From: a virus | Strand: one strand, 5' to 3' | DNA: 20,482 nt | Virus record (IMG/VR): IMGVR_UViG_3300030106_001689 | Location: 1 to 20,482 of that record | Shown: one piece after another, positions 14,129 to 20,482 of the stretch | How positions within the stretch are numbered: the stretch's first letter is position 1 | Layout: each line of letters begins with the position of its first letter | The notes under the pieces: generated by a model | What the model was told of the DNA's origin: nothing | The model's database searches: none | What the model saw: the letters and a program-made list of their open reading frames with translations, nothing else | Program-made: the position numbers and the translations under genes

Positions 14129-16696
14129 TTAGTCTTTCGGCACAATTGAAAGTTTACCGAGATTTTCTTTAGTAGGTTCAAAAAACTGCCCCGCAAAAGT
14201 AGTTCCTTCAGCCCCTTTGTATCTAAATTTATTGGTTTCAGGATCAAAGTCATAAGACCACAAACGTGGTTGTACAGCAGCTTGGTCAGAGTCTTGAGCC
14301 AATCCTCTTGTTCGTTCTGCTAAAGGACTTACTCGTGATAAAGTTTGTGCAAAATAATCTCTTCCGAAAGGCCCCGGGTCAACAGGAATGCCAAGCGCTT
14401 GAGCAGACAGTATTCTTTGATTTGATGTGTTAAGACGATTTATTACATCATCGAATCCAGCCAAAGCCTCTAACTGCTTATCTCTAAACACTTTCATGGC
14501 TCCCATTAATTTTCTGCCCAAAGCATCTTTACCTGTAGTGATAAAACCTAAAACTCCATTATCATTCAAGAAAGCAGAATCTATGTAGGCGTTAGCAAGC
14601 AATTCAACATCTCTATTGGAAATAGAGTTGGCCGTTTGAGATTTTCCGAGACTGATAGGAATTAATAGTTGAAGAACTCTTCCTATATCCGCTTTAGCGT
14701 CTTCTATCTTAGTATATTTTTTATTGGGATCTAAACCCGCTGCCTTATATGCTTTTCCTATTAATTCTTGTCCCGCAGAGCCAAATCCTGTGATATCACC
14801 CGCTGCTACATTTGCTAAAACAGAATTTAAAAGAGAAATACCAACTTCCCCGCTTATAAAAGCGTTTTCATACTTAGAAAGATTTTCTTTTATTTTGTCA
14901 GCCTCAACTCTACCTATTCGATAAAGTTCTGCGTTTTCTAAAATTTGTTCGTTTAAAGCTGTGGTGGTGGCTTTAACAGATGCAATATCTTTCAAGACTA
15001 GCTCTTTTTCTACAAGATTGTCCGGTATCTTGCCATCGTTAGCCAAAATGTCCGCCATACTCACACGAACAAGTTCTCCATAAGGTGCATCTTTAGTTTT
15101 CTTACTTTGGTCGTAAAAGAAGAAACCCTTCCTTCGATCAGCATCACGTTGAGCTTCGTCCTTGGCCACAGAAGACAAAGCATACTGAGCAGCGGAAAGA
15201 TTAACTTTCCTCTCAAACGCTCGTTTTTGTTTGTCGTCAACACCGAACGTATCTATGGTTGCCAAAACACCGTTAGCAATATTTGAAATAGCGTTATCAC
15301 TTTTTCCAGCAGCAATCGCCATTCCTAATTTAATAAAATCATTAGCTTTTTCGTCTTCTGTTTTTCCCTGATATTCTCCTACAGAATCTATAAATCTCTT
15401 CTTGAAGAAATCCATATCTCGATCAACATTTTTATTTTCTGCGGCAGCGGCTATTTTTAACAAAGTTTCGTCCGTTGCTCTCTTCTCCCCTGATAAAGCA
15501 TCTTTTGTTGCGAGAGCAGTTTCTTTTTTAACGCCAGATTGAATGTCTTGAATAGCCTTTGAACCTGTTATAACACCATCTAGCACAGCTTGACTGTCTT
15601 GATCTGGACGCTCTGTGACAGAGTCAAGGTCAGAAACCTCCGTTTCAGAAACAGATTTACCTTCGTAATCGTCAGTGGCTAAAGCTTCTTCTTGTTTCTT
15701 TGCCTTTTCCGCATCTTGAATAGCTTTGTCTCGAGCCTCTTCGTTGATAACTAAATCAGCATCAGCCGCTGCCATTGCGTATCCGGCTTCAAACCGATTA
15801 TAAACTCCCTCTGATACAGCTTTGGCTAAATCAGCACCACTAGCATCAGGATTTTTACCTAAATACGCATCTGCCAATCTATTAATAGTATCCGTAACTT
15901 CTGAAGAATCCACACCTTCAATGGTAGGTTGTCTGCGTATTAAGTTACCTAGGGTAGATATCTGATCGTATTTTGTTCCAAAACTTTGGTCGCCCCTTTT
16001 AAATATAGTTTTTCCTAAATTCATTAAGAACTTTCCTGCCGCAAAATTAGCCTGACTTAAATTTCTTGCTGTTTCATCAATAAACGCAAGAGGAGCCTCT
16101 ATAGCTTGTTCAGCTAAAGAAGTTGAATCTACTCCTATGCCAGGACCTGCTTCCCTAGCTTTTTGGGGGCCAAAAAATCCGCCTGTAAGTTCTGCCTCAT
16201 AAGGAAAGATAGACTTTAAACGCTCCGCAGCAGTCATATTCGCACGTTTTTGTAGATCTTCTGGAGGAGAGCCCAGACCAATTTCCGCACGTTCTCCTAC
16301 AGTTGGCTTATACTTTACTTCTGCAAAAGGACCACTTGTTTGCAATCCTATGGGAGTTTCACTTTTATAAGCAGCGTCGTATATTCTTTTGCCTTCCGCA
16401 TCTCCCTCTTGTAATTTAGGAGGTTCACCAAAAATGGTTAGACCATGCGGATGTCGATGGGCGTAACCCCCTTCATGAAACCCAGCCACGGGCATTGCAC
16501 CACCCGTCATGGGTGCAAGAATTTCTTGCGACACTGCCTCAATCAGTGGAGTCGAGGATGCCAGTATTCCAGACGCTTTATTCTGACCTTGATCCATGGT
16601 GTTTTGCATGGGAGTGCTTATGGGAAGCATTCCACCATTCGCAAACATTCTGCGTTCTGCTAGGACGGATCGAACTGGAGAGCGTCTATTCATCAT
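14129..16696 (-). CDS. Large structural protein, probable internal/ejection protein
   Basis: The 855-aa product is not recognised. The first 80 residues are Met/Gly/Pro-rich with basic motifs (RRSPVRSVLAERRMFANGG) and a GFHEGGYAHRHPHG stretch. Thereafter it is helical and rich in A, K, D and E. A coiled-coil-prone centre around residues 315-360 has many K and E, and long amphipathic helices continue to the end. There is no signal peptide or membrane span. It overlaps the upstream gene by 4 bases (ATGATGA) and lies between the Ala/Gln-rich 343-aa protein and the 1134-aa protein, the place where T7-like phages carry gp15. Sampled stretches are clearly more AT-rich than the upstream gene. Confidence 0.85.
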   Translation of the reverse strand: MMNRRSPVRSVLAERRMFANGGMLPISTPMQNTMDQGQNKASGILASSTPLIEAVSQEILAPMTGGAMPVAGFHEGGYAHRHPHGLTIFGEPPKLQEGDAEGKRIYDAAYKSETPIGLQTSGPFAEVKYKPTVGERAEIGLGSPPEDLQKRANMTAAERLKSIFPYEAELTGGFFGPQKAREAGPGIGVDSTSLAEQAIEAPLAFIDETARNLSQANFAAGKFLMNLGKTIFKRGDQSFGTKYDQISTLGNLIRRQPTIEGVDSSEVTDTINRLADAYLGKNPDASGADLAKAVSEGVYNRFEAGYAMAAADADLVINEEARDKAIQDAEKAKKQEEALATDDYEGKSVSETEVSDLDSVTERPDQDSQAVLDGVITGSKAIQDIQSGVKKETALATKDALSGEKRATDETLLKIAAAAENKNVDRDMDFFKKRFIDSVGEYQGKTEDEKANDFIKLGMAIAAGKSDNAISNIANGVLATIDTFGVDDKQKRAFERKVNLSAAQYALSSVAKDEAQRDADRRKGFFFYDQSKKTKDAPYGELVRVSMADILANDGKIPDNLVEKELVLKDIASVKATTTALNEQILENAELYRIGRVEADKIKENLSKYENAFISGEVGISLLNSVLANVAAGDITGFGSAGQELIGKAYKAAGLDPNKKYTKIEDAKADIGRVLQLLIPISLGKSQTANSISNRDVELLANAYIDSAFLNDNGVLGFITTGKDALGRKLMGAMKVFRDKQLEALAGFDDVINRLNTSNQRILSAQALGIPVDPGPFGRDYFAQTLSRVSPLAERTRGLAQDSDQAAVQPRLWSYDFDPETNKFRYKGAEGTTFAGQFFEPTKENLGKLSIVPKD

Positions 16697-17724
16697 GAAG
16701 CCCCCGTAGCACTGCCGAAGAGATTACCCAAAGGGTTGCCTAACTTCTGGTTAATTCCAAAAGCCCCTATTCCAAGACCAATAGCCTGTGACAACGGACT
16801 TGGTGCGGGAGCCACGTTCATACCTAACGTGGAGCCAGCGGAGCCAATCTGAGGCTTAAAGATATCGCTCATAAAGCTTATACGCTGGAAGGGTTCAAAA
16901 GACTGTTGTAACTGGGACTGTCTTGCCGCGTCTAGTTCTCTTTGAGACTGCGTCTGTGCAAGAGAGCCAAGCTGAGACTGTATCTGCGCCTGCTGACCCA
17001 AAAGGTTTTGTCCTACACCAGCTATATTTGCCTGTTGTGTTCCAAGACCCGCGATACCCCCACCAAGACGAACCGCCTCCTGTGCCTGTGCAGATCCTAG
17101 TCCACCTAGAAGCTGTGCGACACCTTGCTGACGGCGTTGCTGGTTTTCAAAAGCTGTTTGTGCGGCATTCTGGGCTTGGTTAAAGTTACGGCTTGCATCT
17201 TCAAAGATGCGACGGCTCTGAATGTCGGCCAGATTTCTGCCCAATTCTGCCTGTGCTATGCCCTGTCTACTACCACCAAAAGCACCCGCACCAACAGCCT
17301 GTGCGGCAAGTTGATTCGTCTGGATGTCCGCCTGCCGTTGCATTTCGGCAAGAGCATCTCGTGTAACAGCCTGTTGGAAGGGATCCATAAAAGCTGCAGA
17401 TGTGGTTGGGTCAAAAGCACCCGTAGTCCCAGCCGCCTGTTGCCGTGCTTGTTCAAATAATCCGGGAATACCAGCCGCCTGTTGTTCAAGAGTTGCTAGC
17501 CCTCGACCAATTGTATTGGCGCCAGTTGTTAAGAAAGGTTGAAATTGCCCTATACCCTGTCCAGTAGCAATGGCTTGTTGCGTAAGTGGGTCAAGACCCG
17601 CAACACCTATGTCTGGAATATCAACAGGAGTTTCGCCTCGTGCGAAGGAAGCTTCCAGAATCTTTCTTTGGAAGTCCTCAAGAAAGGGGGCTTGGCGTAC
17701 AATTTGTTCTGTTACAGTGGCCAT
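16693..17724 (-). CDS. Ala/Gln-rich helical structural protein, probable internal virion protein
   Basis: The 343-aa product is very rich in Ala, Gln and Gly. Long helical stretches (about residues 80-280) carry repeated Q-A patterns such as GGSRQGIAQAELGRN and AQNAAQTAFENQQRRQQG. The sequence before this is amphipathic, and the last 50 residues are Gly/Pro-rich. There is no enzymatic motif. Ala/Gln-rich proteins of this size beside larger ones are typical of podovirus internal virion proteins (T7 gp14-like), which may line a transient envelope channel; the link here is by composition and order, not homology. An AGAGGAG Shine-Dalgarno lies 7 bases before the ATG at 17724, and TAATG couples it to the 521-aa gene. 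It is distinctly GC-richer than the two genes after it. Confidence 0.85.
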   Translation of the reverse strand: MATVTEQIVRQAPFLEDFQRKILEASFARGETPVDIPDIGVAGLDPLTQQAIATGQGIGQFQPFLTTGANTIGRGLATLEQQAAGIPGLFEQARQQAAGTTGAFDPTTSAAFMDPFQQAVTRDALAEMQRQADIQTNQLAAQAVGAGAFGGSRQGIAQAELGRNLADIQSRRIFEDASRNFNQAQNAAQTAFENQQRRQQGVAQLLGGLGSAQAQEAVRLGGGIAGLGTQQANIAGVGQNLLGQQAQIQSQLGSLAQTQSQRELDAARQSQLQQSFEPFQRISFMSDIFKPQIGSAGSTLGMNVAPAPSPLSQAIGLGIGAFGINQKLGNPLGNLFGSATGAS

Positions 17725-19289
17725 TATGCTACTCCTCTCTCAAAACGGTTCATCATGTCATACATCCGAGCAGCACCTAAATTTCTGTCACCACCACCTG
17801 CATTTCTAACGGCTCGAGCCGTCATTACAAATTCACCATCCGATAGCCTTGCGGGAATGCTGTCGGAAGTTCCTGTTCCTGGCCCTACAATTTCACCGCC
17901 ACTTGCAACAGGCACCGCTCCAAACGATGCGGCAAGTTGTGGATTAGTATACGCAGGCTGTCCATACCAAGTTAATTTTAACTCTTGTGCTTCAGGAGAA
18001 TTTTTATCCGCTATTTGTAACCATTTCTGATAAGCGGCTATTTGCGCTGAGTTGGCTTGTCCTCGTGCCATTAAATTTTTAAATTCTTCATCTTCGGGGG
18101 CATCGAGCATTCCTGTAGCTTTAGCCAGACCATATCCCCCTAATCCCAAGGCACCGTATCCAATGCCCTTGTTGAGAAGAGGATTTGTAGAGCCTGTTAG
18201 AGAACCAACGATTCGTTCTATGCCCCCTCTTGGTTGATACCCAATTTTAAGATTACCTGCTTTATCAAGCATTTCTACCGCTATAAATTTTCCATCGGGA
18301 GAAATATCACCTACTTTTAAACCTCCTGTCGTTTTTGTTGTGAAACCTTCTCCGAGATTGGTAGACAGCCTGGATGTGTCTTGTGCTGCACCAGATTGAA
18401 GACTTTGAAATCTTTTTGCTGCGTCGGTTTGTGTAAGGTCAGGAAGTTTTTCTATGGTAACTGGAACGCGCGCAGCACTAACATAGGCACCTGTTTGAGG
18501 GTTAATTCCCGCTGCTTGAAGCTGTGCGGCACCTTGGTATGAGGGGAATAGTTTGTCCATAATACCTGATTGTTGAGTTGCGGGATCCGCAACACCAAAT
18601 ATCCCGGGTCTATCAAACTTGGTTCCAGAAAGATCAGAGAAAAATGTTCCCGTGCCTCGAGGACCAAAGACTCCTTGAGCAAGTGGGTTTTGAGGTCCTG
18701 CCGAGAACAGATTGCTAGCGGCACTAAAGGGTGCGGTAAGACCCCTACCAAGTCCTGTCGTGAAACCTTCTCCGAAACTAACCCCCGGTGGTGCGTTAAA
18801 CCCACCCATAATTCCTGAACCCAGCGCACTTGCACCGTAACTTAGAGCGCCAGCCTTTAAAGCATCCGCCCATGAACCACCCATGAGTTTAGTGGTTAAT
18901 CCTGACGCTACAATGCCACCAATGCCTGGTGCAATAATGTTACCAATAATAGGAGCCGCTATAGGAAGAATCTTTTTAGCGACTTTCTTAATAGCCCTGA
19001 ACACTTTCTTAAAGAAAAATTCAGGTTGTCCAGTAATTGGGTTAATTGAATTTAGTTCGCTACCCACAACATAACGATTTGGATCTTCAATGCCCATCAT
19101 CGTCATTTGTCTAAATAAGTCTTCTTTTAGACCCGGATTAGCCTCAAGAATCTCTTTGGGGACAACGGTCTCGCCTTCAGCAGCGTGAACCATGTAGTTG
19201 TCACCGTAACGACCAAGAGTTGCCAAACCGTTGGCCAAGGCTTCTGCGGTGGGTTCACCGGAATATTTGGGAGAGGTATCTATCATCAT
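17724..19289 (-). CDS. Structural protein with membrane-active segment, probable virion protein
   Basis: The family is unnamed. Near the N-terminus is VHAAEGETVVPKEIL (about 34-48). A cationic helix (FKKVFRAIKKVAKKIL, 93-108) leads into an Ile/Gly/Pro-rich hydrophobic stretch (109-131), which could be membrane-inserting. The middle (150-300) is Gly/Ala/Pro-rich with two GEGFTT repeats (173-178, 313-318). The C-terminus holds the motif DSIPARLSDGEFVMTARAV (about 476-494), seen near the ends of many phage tape-measure and internal proteins, followed by a helix and final basic residues. Length is 521 aa. GGAG lies 8 bases before the first of two ATGs, and TGATG couples it to the small gene upstream. 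A role in DNA ejection or tail assembly is inferred. Confidence 0.85.
   Translation of the reverse strand: MMIDTSPKYSGEPTAEALANGLATLGRYGDNYMVHAAEGETVVPKEILEANPGLKEDLFRQMTMMGIEDPNRYVVGSELNSINPITGQPEFFFKKVFRAIKKVAKKILPIAAPIIGNIIAPGIGGIVASGLTTKLMGGSWADALKAGALSYGASALGSGIMGGFNAPPGVSFGEGFTTGLGRGLTAPFSAASNLFSAGPQNPLAQGVFGPRGTGTFFSDLSGTKFDRPGIFGVADPATQQSGIMDKLFPSYQGAAQLQAAGINPQTGAYVSAARVPVTIEKLPDLTQTDAAKRFQSLQSGAAQDTSRLSTNLGEGFTTKTTGGLKVGDISPDGKFIAVEMLDKAGNLKIGYQPRGGIERIVGSLTGSTNPLLNKGIGYGALGLGGYGLAKATGMLDAPEDEEFKNLMARGQANSAQIAAYQKWLQIADKNSPEAQELKLTWYGQPAYTNPQLAASFGAVPVASGGEIVGPGTGTSDSIPARLSDGEFVMTARAVRNAGGGDRNLGAARMYDMMNRFERGVA
18340..18775 (-). repeat. Two copies of a 16-base direct repeat inside the 521-aa gene
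   Basis: The plus-strand sequence GTGAAACCTTCTCCGA occurs at 18340-18355 and 18760-18775. Both are preceded by TCCTGTCGT-like bases; the first copy has extra bases between the two parts. Each encodes GEGFTT in the same frame, so this is a small in-frame repeat rather than a regulatory site. Interval given spans both copies. Confidence 0.75.
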
Positions 19290-19609
19290 CAGGAAATCTC
19301 CAGCACGCTTGCGAAGGCATAAATCTTCGACGCTGTGTCACAATTAAGTATGAGCGTATCACTGGCCTCAAGAACAAAAGGTCCAGCGAGAAACGTATCT
19401 GCGAGAGTTCCGATACTAGCTTTCTCTAGCGTAACAGTAACCGATGCGGAACTATCGGTAATCTTCGGGTACACTACTATAGTGCCTGAATGACTATTAT
19501 AAAGATTTATATTCTTTATTATCGCTTCTGTCGCGGTTGGACAGGTATAAATTGTGACATCCCCTGTCGAACCCACTAAAGTTGCTATATTTTTGTACGC
19601 TGAAGCCAT
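19289..19609 (-). CDS. Small beta-rich structural protein
   Basis: The 106-aa product is a string of beta-forming segments: DVTIYTCP, KNINLYNS, GTIVVYPKI, SVTVTLEK, FVLEASDTLILNC and KIYAFASVLEI. It looks like a compact beta sandwich, as often seen in phage tail, fibre or decoration proteins. Two cysteines (23 and 90) are present. I prefer the ATG at 19609, which follows the upstream stop as TAATG; a TTG at 19624 would add five residues inside the upstream gene. There is no good Shine-Dalgarno, so translation probably depends on reinitiation from the 55-aa gene. Similar small proteins sit next to tail genes in marine phages, but I cannot name the family. Confidence 0.8.
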   Translation of the reverse strand: MASAYKNIATLVGSTGDVTIYTCPTATEAIIKNINLYNSHSGTIVVYPKITDSSASVTVTLEKASIGTLADTFLAGPFVLEASDTLILNCDTASKIYAFASVLEIS

Positions 19610-19776
19610 TAATCCATAAACCAACTTTTGCCATTATCATCATCTTCACCGCTAACCACCGCAGGAAAATCTATTTTTGTTAAAGCCATCTCTAAATCAC
19701 GTAAAATACGCACAAAAGTGTCCGCATCGTATTGATCAGGAGCCATGGGCATTGAATGGTCAAGCAATTTAGCCAT
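19609..19776 (-). CDS. Small hypothetical structural-operon protein
   Basis: This 55-aa product is unrecognised. A mostly helical middle (ADTFVRILRDLEMALTKIDF, about 18-37) is followed by an acidic GEDDDNG loop and a short hydrophobic end (SWFMD). An AGGAG Shine-Dalgarno immediately precedes the ATG at 19776, which overlaps the stop of the tail gene (TAATG), and its own stop overlaps the next start the same way. The longer frame from 19827 would run 51 bases into the tail gene without a ribosome site, so the short form is preferred. It could be a small assembly adaptor, but nothing beyond position supports that. Confidence 0.7.
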   Translation of the reverse strand: MAKLLDHSMPMAPDQYDADTFVRILRDLEMALTKIDFPAVVSGEDDDNGKSWFMD

Positions 19777-20482
19777 TATCTCCTCCCATCTGGTCGGATA
19801 CCAAGACGTAAATCGCCCAATGTCCATGTTATATCTGTAGTATCGCTTTCTATGCGGAGAGACGCTTGCCTTGATCGACTACGCAGAAAAGCCTGTTGAG
19901 TTGAGGATTTCACCGCGTTTGTTGAATTTGTAGACAAACTATCTCCTGGATAATTTCTAGTCTTTAGAATGTAGTTAACCGAAGCATCTGCGTCTGAGCT
20001 TGTAATATCAATATCGGGTATAAGACGATCTAGGAACATAAACTGTTCGCCATCTCCTAAATCAAAATCGGCAGATTCTATAAAGGATGTCATGGGAGAA
20101 CCATCATCGTCATCGCCACTTTCGTGGACATAGACGTAATTTGTGCCACTAGAAGTGCCGCAACCTCTCGGATTGTCGTGAATACCGTAATCCACCCACG
20201 CTGTTCGAGATAACGTCCCTAAATCCCACGTGTTTTCCGTAAAGTTATACTTGACGTAGCGATCTATCTCGTCTGCGTCTGAACTAGGGTAGAACCAAAA
20301 CACCTCATCAAACATCTTGTTAGATGCGGCAAAGCACTTAAAGCTCTGTTCAAGGTTAATGTTGTCAAACACATATCGAAGAAGCGTACAGGGAATTGTC
20401 TGAACACGGCCCGTGTAGACGTAAAAGTTTTCACGATCCATCCAGAAAACCTTGTCTCCTACTGTTGTTACAGCATTGGGGC
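19776..20482 (-). CDS. Tail/neck protein, partial (N-terminus outside window)
   Basis: This gene is cut by the right edge; 234 residues and the stop are visible, and the frame stays open to the last base. The segment begins with VGDKVFWMDRENFYVYTG and continues with aromatic-rich, beta-type repeats: FDEVFWFYPSSDADEIDRYV, NFTENTWDLGTLSRTAWVDYG, VYVHESGDDDDGSP, FDLGDGEQFMFLDRLIPDIDI. Repeated W/Y/F-rich strands with Gly-Asp turns fit a beta-propeller or beta-sandwich hub protein. T7-like tail tubular protein gp12 and P22-like gp10 hub proteins have this style, but I cannot choose between them. It ends in a basic RRLGIRPDGRR-type tail. It is upstream of all other late genes seen here, matching the tail-then-internal-protein order of podoviruses. 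Confidence 0.8.
   Translation of the reverse strand, partial: PNAVTTVGDKVFWMDRENFYVYTGRVQTIPCTLLRYVFDNINLEQSFKCFAASNKMFDEVFWFYPSSDADEIDRYVKYNFTENTWDLGTLSRTAWVDYGIHDNPRGCGTSSGTNYVYVHESGDDDDGSPMTSFIESADFDLGDGEQFMFLDRLIPDIDITSSDADASVNYILKTRNYPGDSLSTNSTNAVKSSTQQAFLRSRSRQASLRIESDTTDITWTLGDLRLGIRPDGRR

Noticed and set aside
17539-18030. 163-codon plus-strand frame over the 343/521-aa gene junction
   Set aside because: It spans a TAATG-coupled junction on the other strand, with no ribosome site or recognisable domain.
19777-19827. Longer form of the 55-aa protein starting at 19827
   Set aside because: It would overlap the tail gene by 51 bases with no ribosome site, whereas the ATG at 19776 follows AGGAG directly.
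1-20482. CRISPR arrays, tRNA genes, insertion sequences, integrase or attachment sites
   Set aside because: No regularly spaced repeats, cloverleaf-like sequence, transposase motif or tyrosine/serine recombinase motif was seen on either strand. Every stretch longer than 300 bases is occupied by a coding gene.

Overview
The window looks like part of a tailed bacteriophage genome, most likely a marine podovirus-like phage of the kind recovered from uncultured bacterioplankton. The basis is tightly packed genes with start/stop overlaps, a compact replication module with a family A DNA polymerase, a run of very large structural genes that ends in a peptidoglycan peptidase, and no housekeeping, rRNA or tRNA genes. 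The host is not visible in the sequence. Head genes, portal, terminase and any integrase lie outside the window, so the lifestyle cannot be read directly.

Layout. (1) About 58-2458, minus strand: an early leftward operon headed by an SNF2-type helicase, followed by a ribbon-helix-helix-like protein, an unknown acidic-tailed protein, an XRE-type helix-turn-helix protein and a small membrane-anchored or exported protein. (2) About 2459-2547: a short divergent control region with a near-consensus sigma70-like promoter facing left and a strong ribosome binding site facing right. (3) 2548-9530, plus strand: the replication operon. It holds two uncharacterised early proteins, a likely single-stranded-DNA-binding protein, a strong intrinsic terminator, an archaeo-eukaryotic-type primase, a UvrD/Rep-type SF1 helicase, a DUF6378-like protein and a family A DNA polymerase with 3'-5' exonuclease. 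(4) 9532-20482, minus strand: the late operon, read from right to left. It holds the end of a tail/neck protein (cut by the window edge), a 55-aa protein, a 106-aa beta-rich protein, four large proteins that look like an internal/DNA-ejection cassette (521, 343, 855 and 1134 aa), an M15-type endolysin, a 56-aa cysteine-rich zinc-ribbon protein and a beta-rich protein with an outer-membrane-like C-terminus. The two large operons converge with one base between their stop codons.

How they work together. The plus-strand operon supplies primer synthesis, unwinding, ssDNA coating and DNA synthesis. It has no DnaB-type ring helicase; the coupled primase/SF1 helicase pair is the obvious candidate for fork priming and unwinding. 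The primase and the putative ssDNA-binding protein both end in an acidic peptide closing in Pro-Phe, like the protein-recruiting tail of bacterial SSB. The minus-strand late operon supplies the end of the tail, the proteins that probably leave the virion with the DNA, and the lysis enzyme. The polymerase has Leu at the position equivalent to E. coli Pol I Phe762, which in marine phage surveys is associated with slower-replicating or temperate phages.

I do not see a clear, self-contained new defence or conflict system. The most notable items are the primase/helicase/SSB-tail arrangement, a terminator hairpin that also covers the primase ribosome binding site, a probably leaderless helicase mRNA, and a 56-aa zinc-ribbon gene hidden across the end of the endolysin gene.
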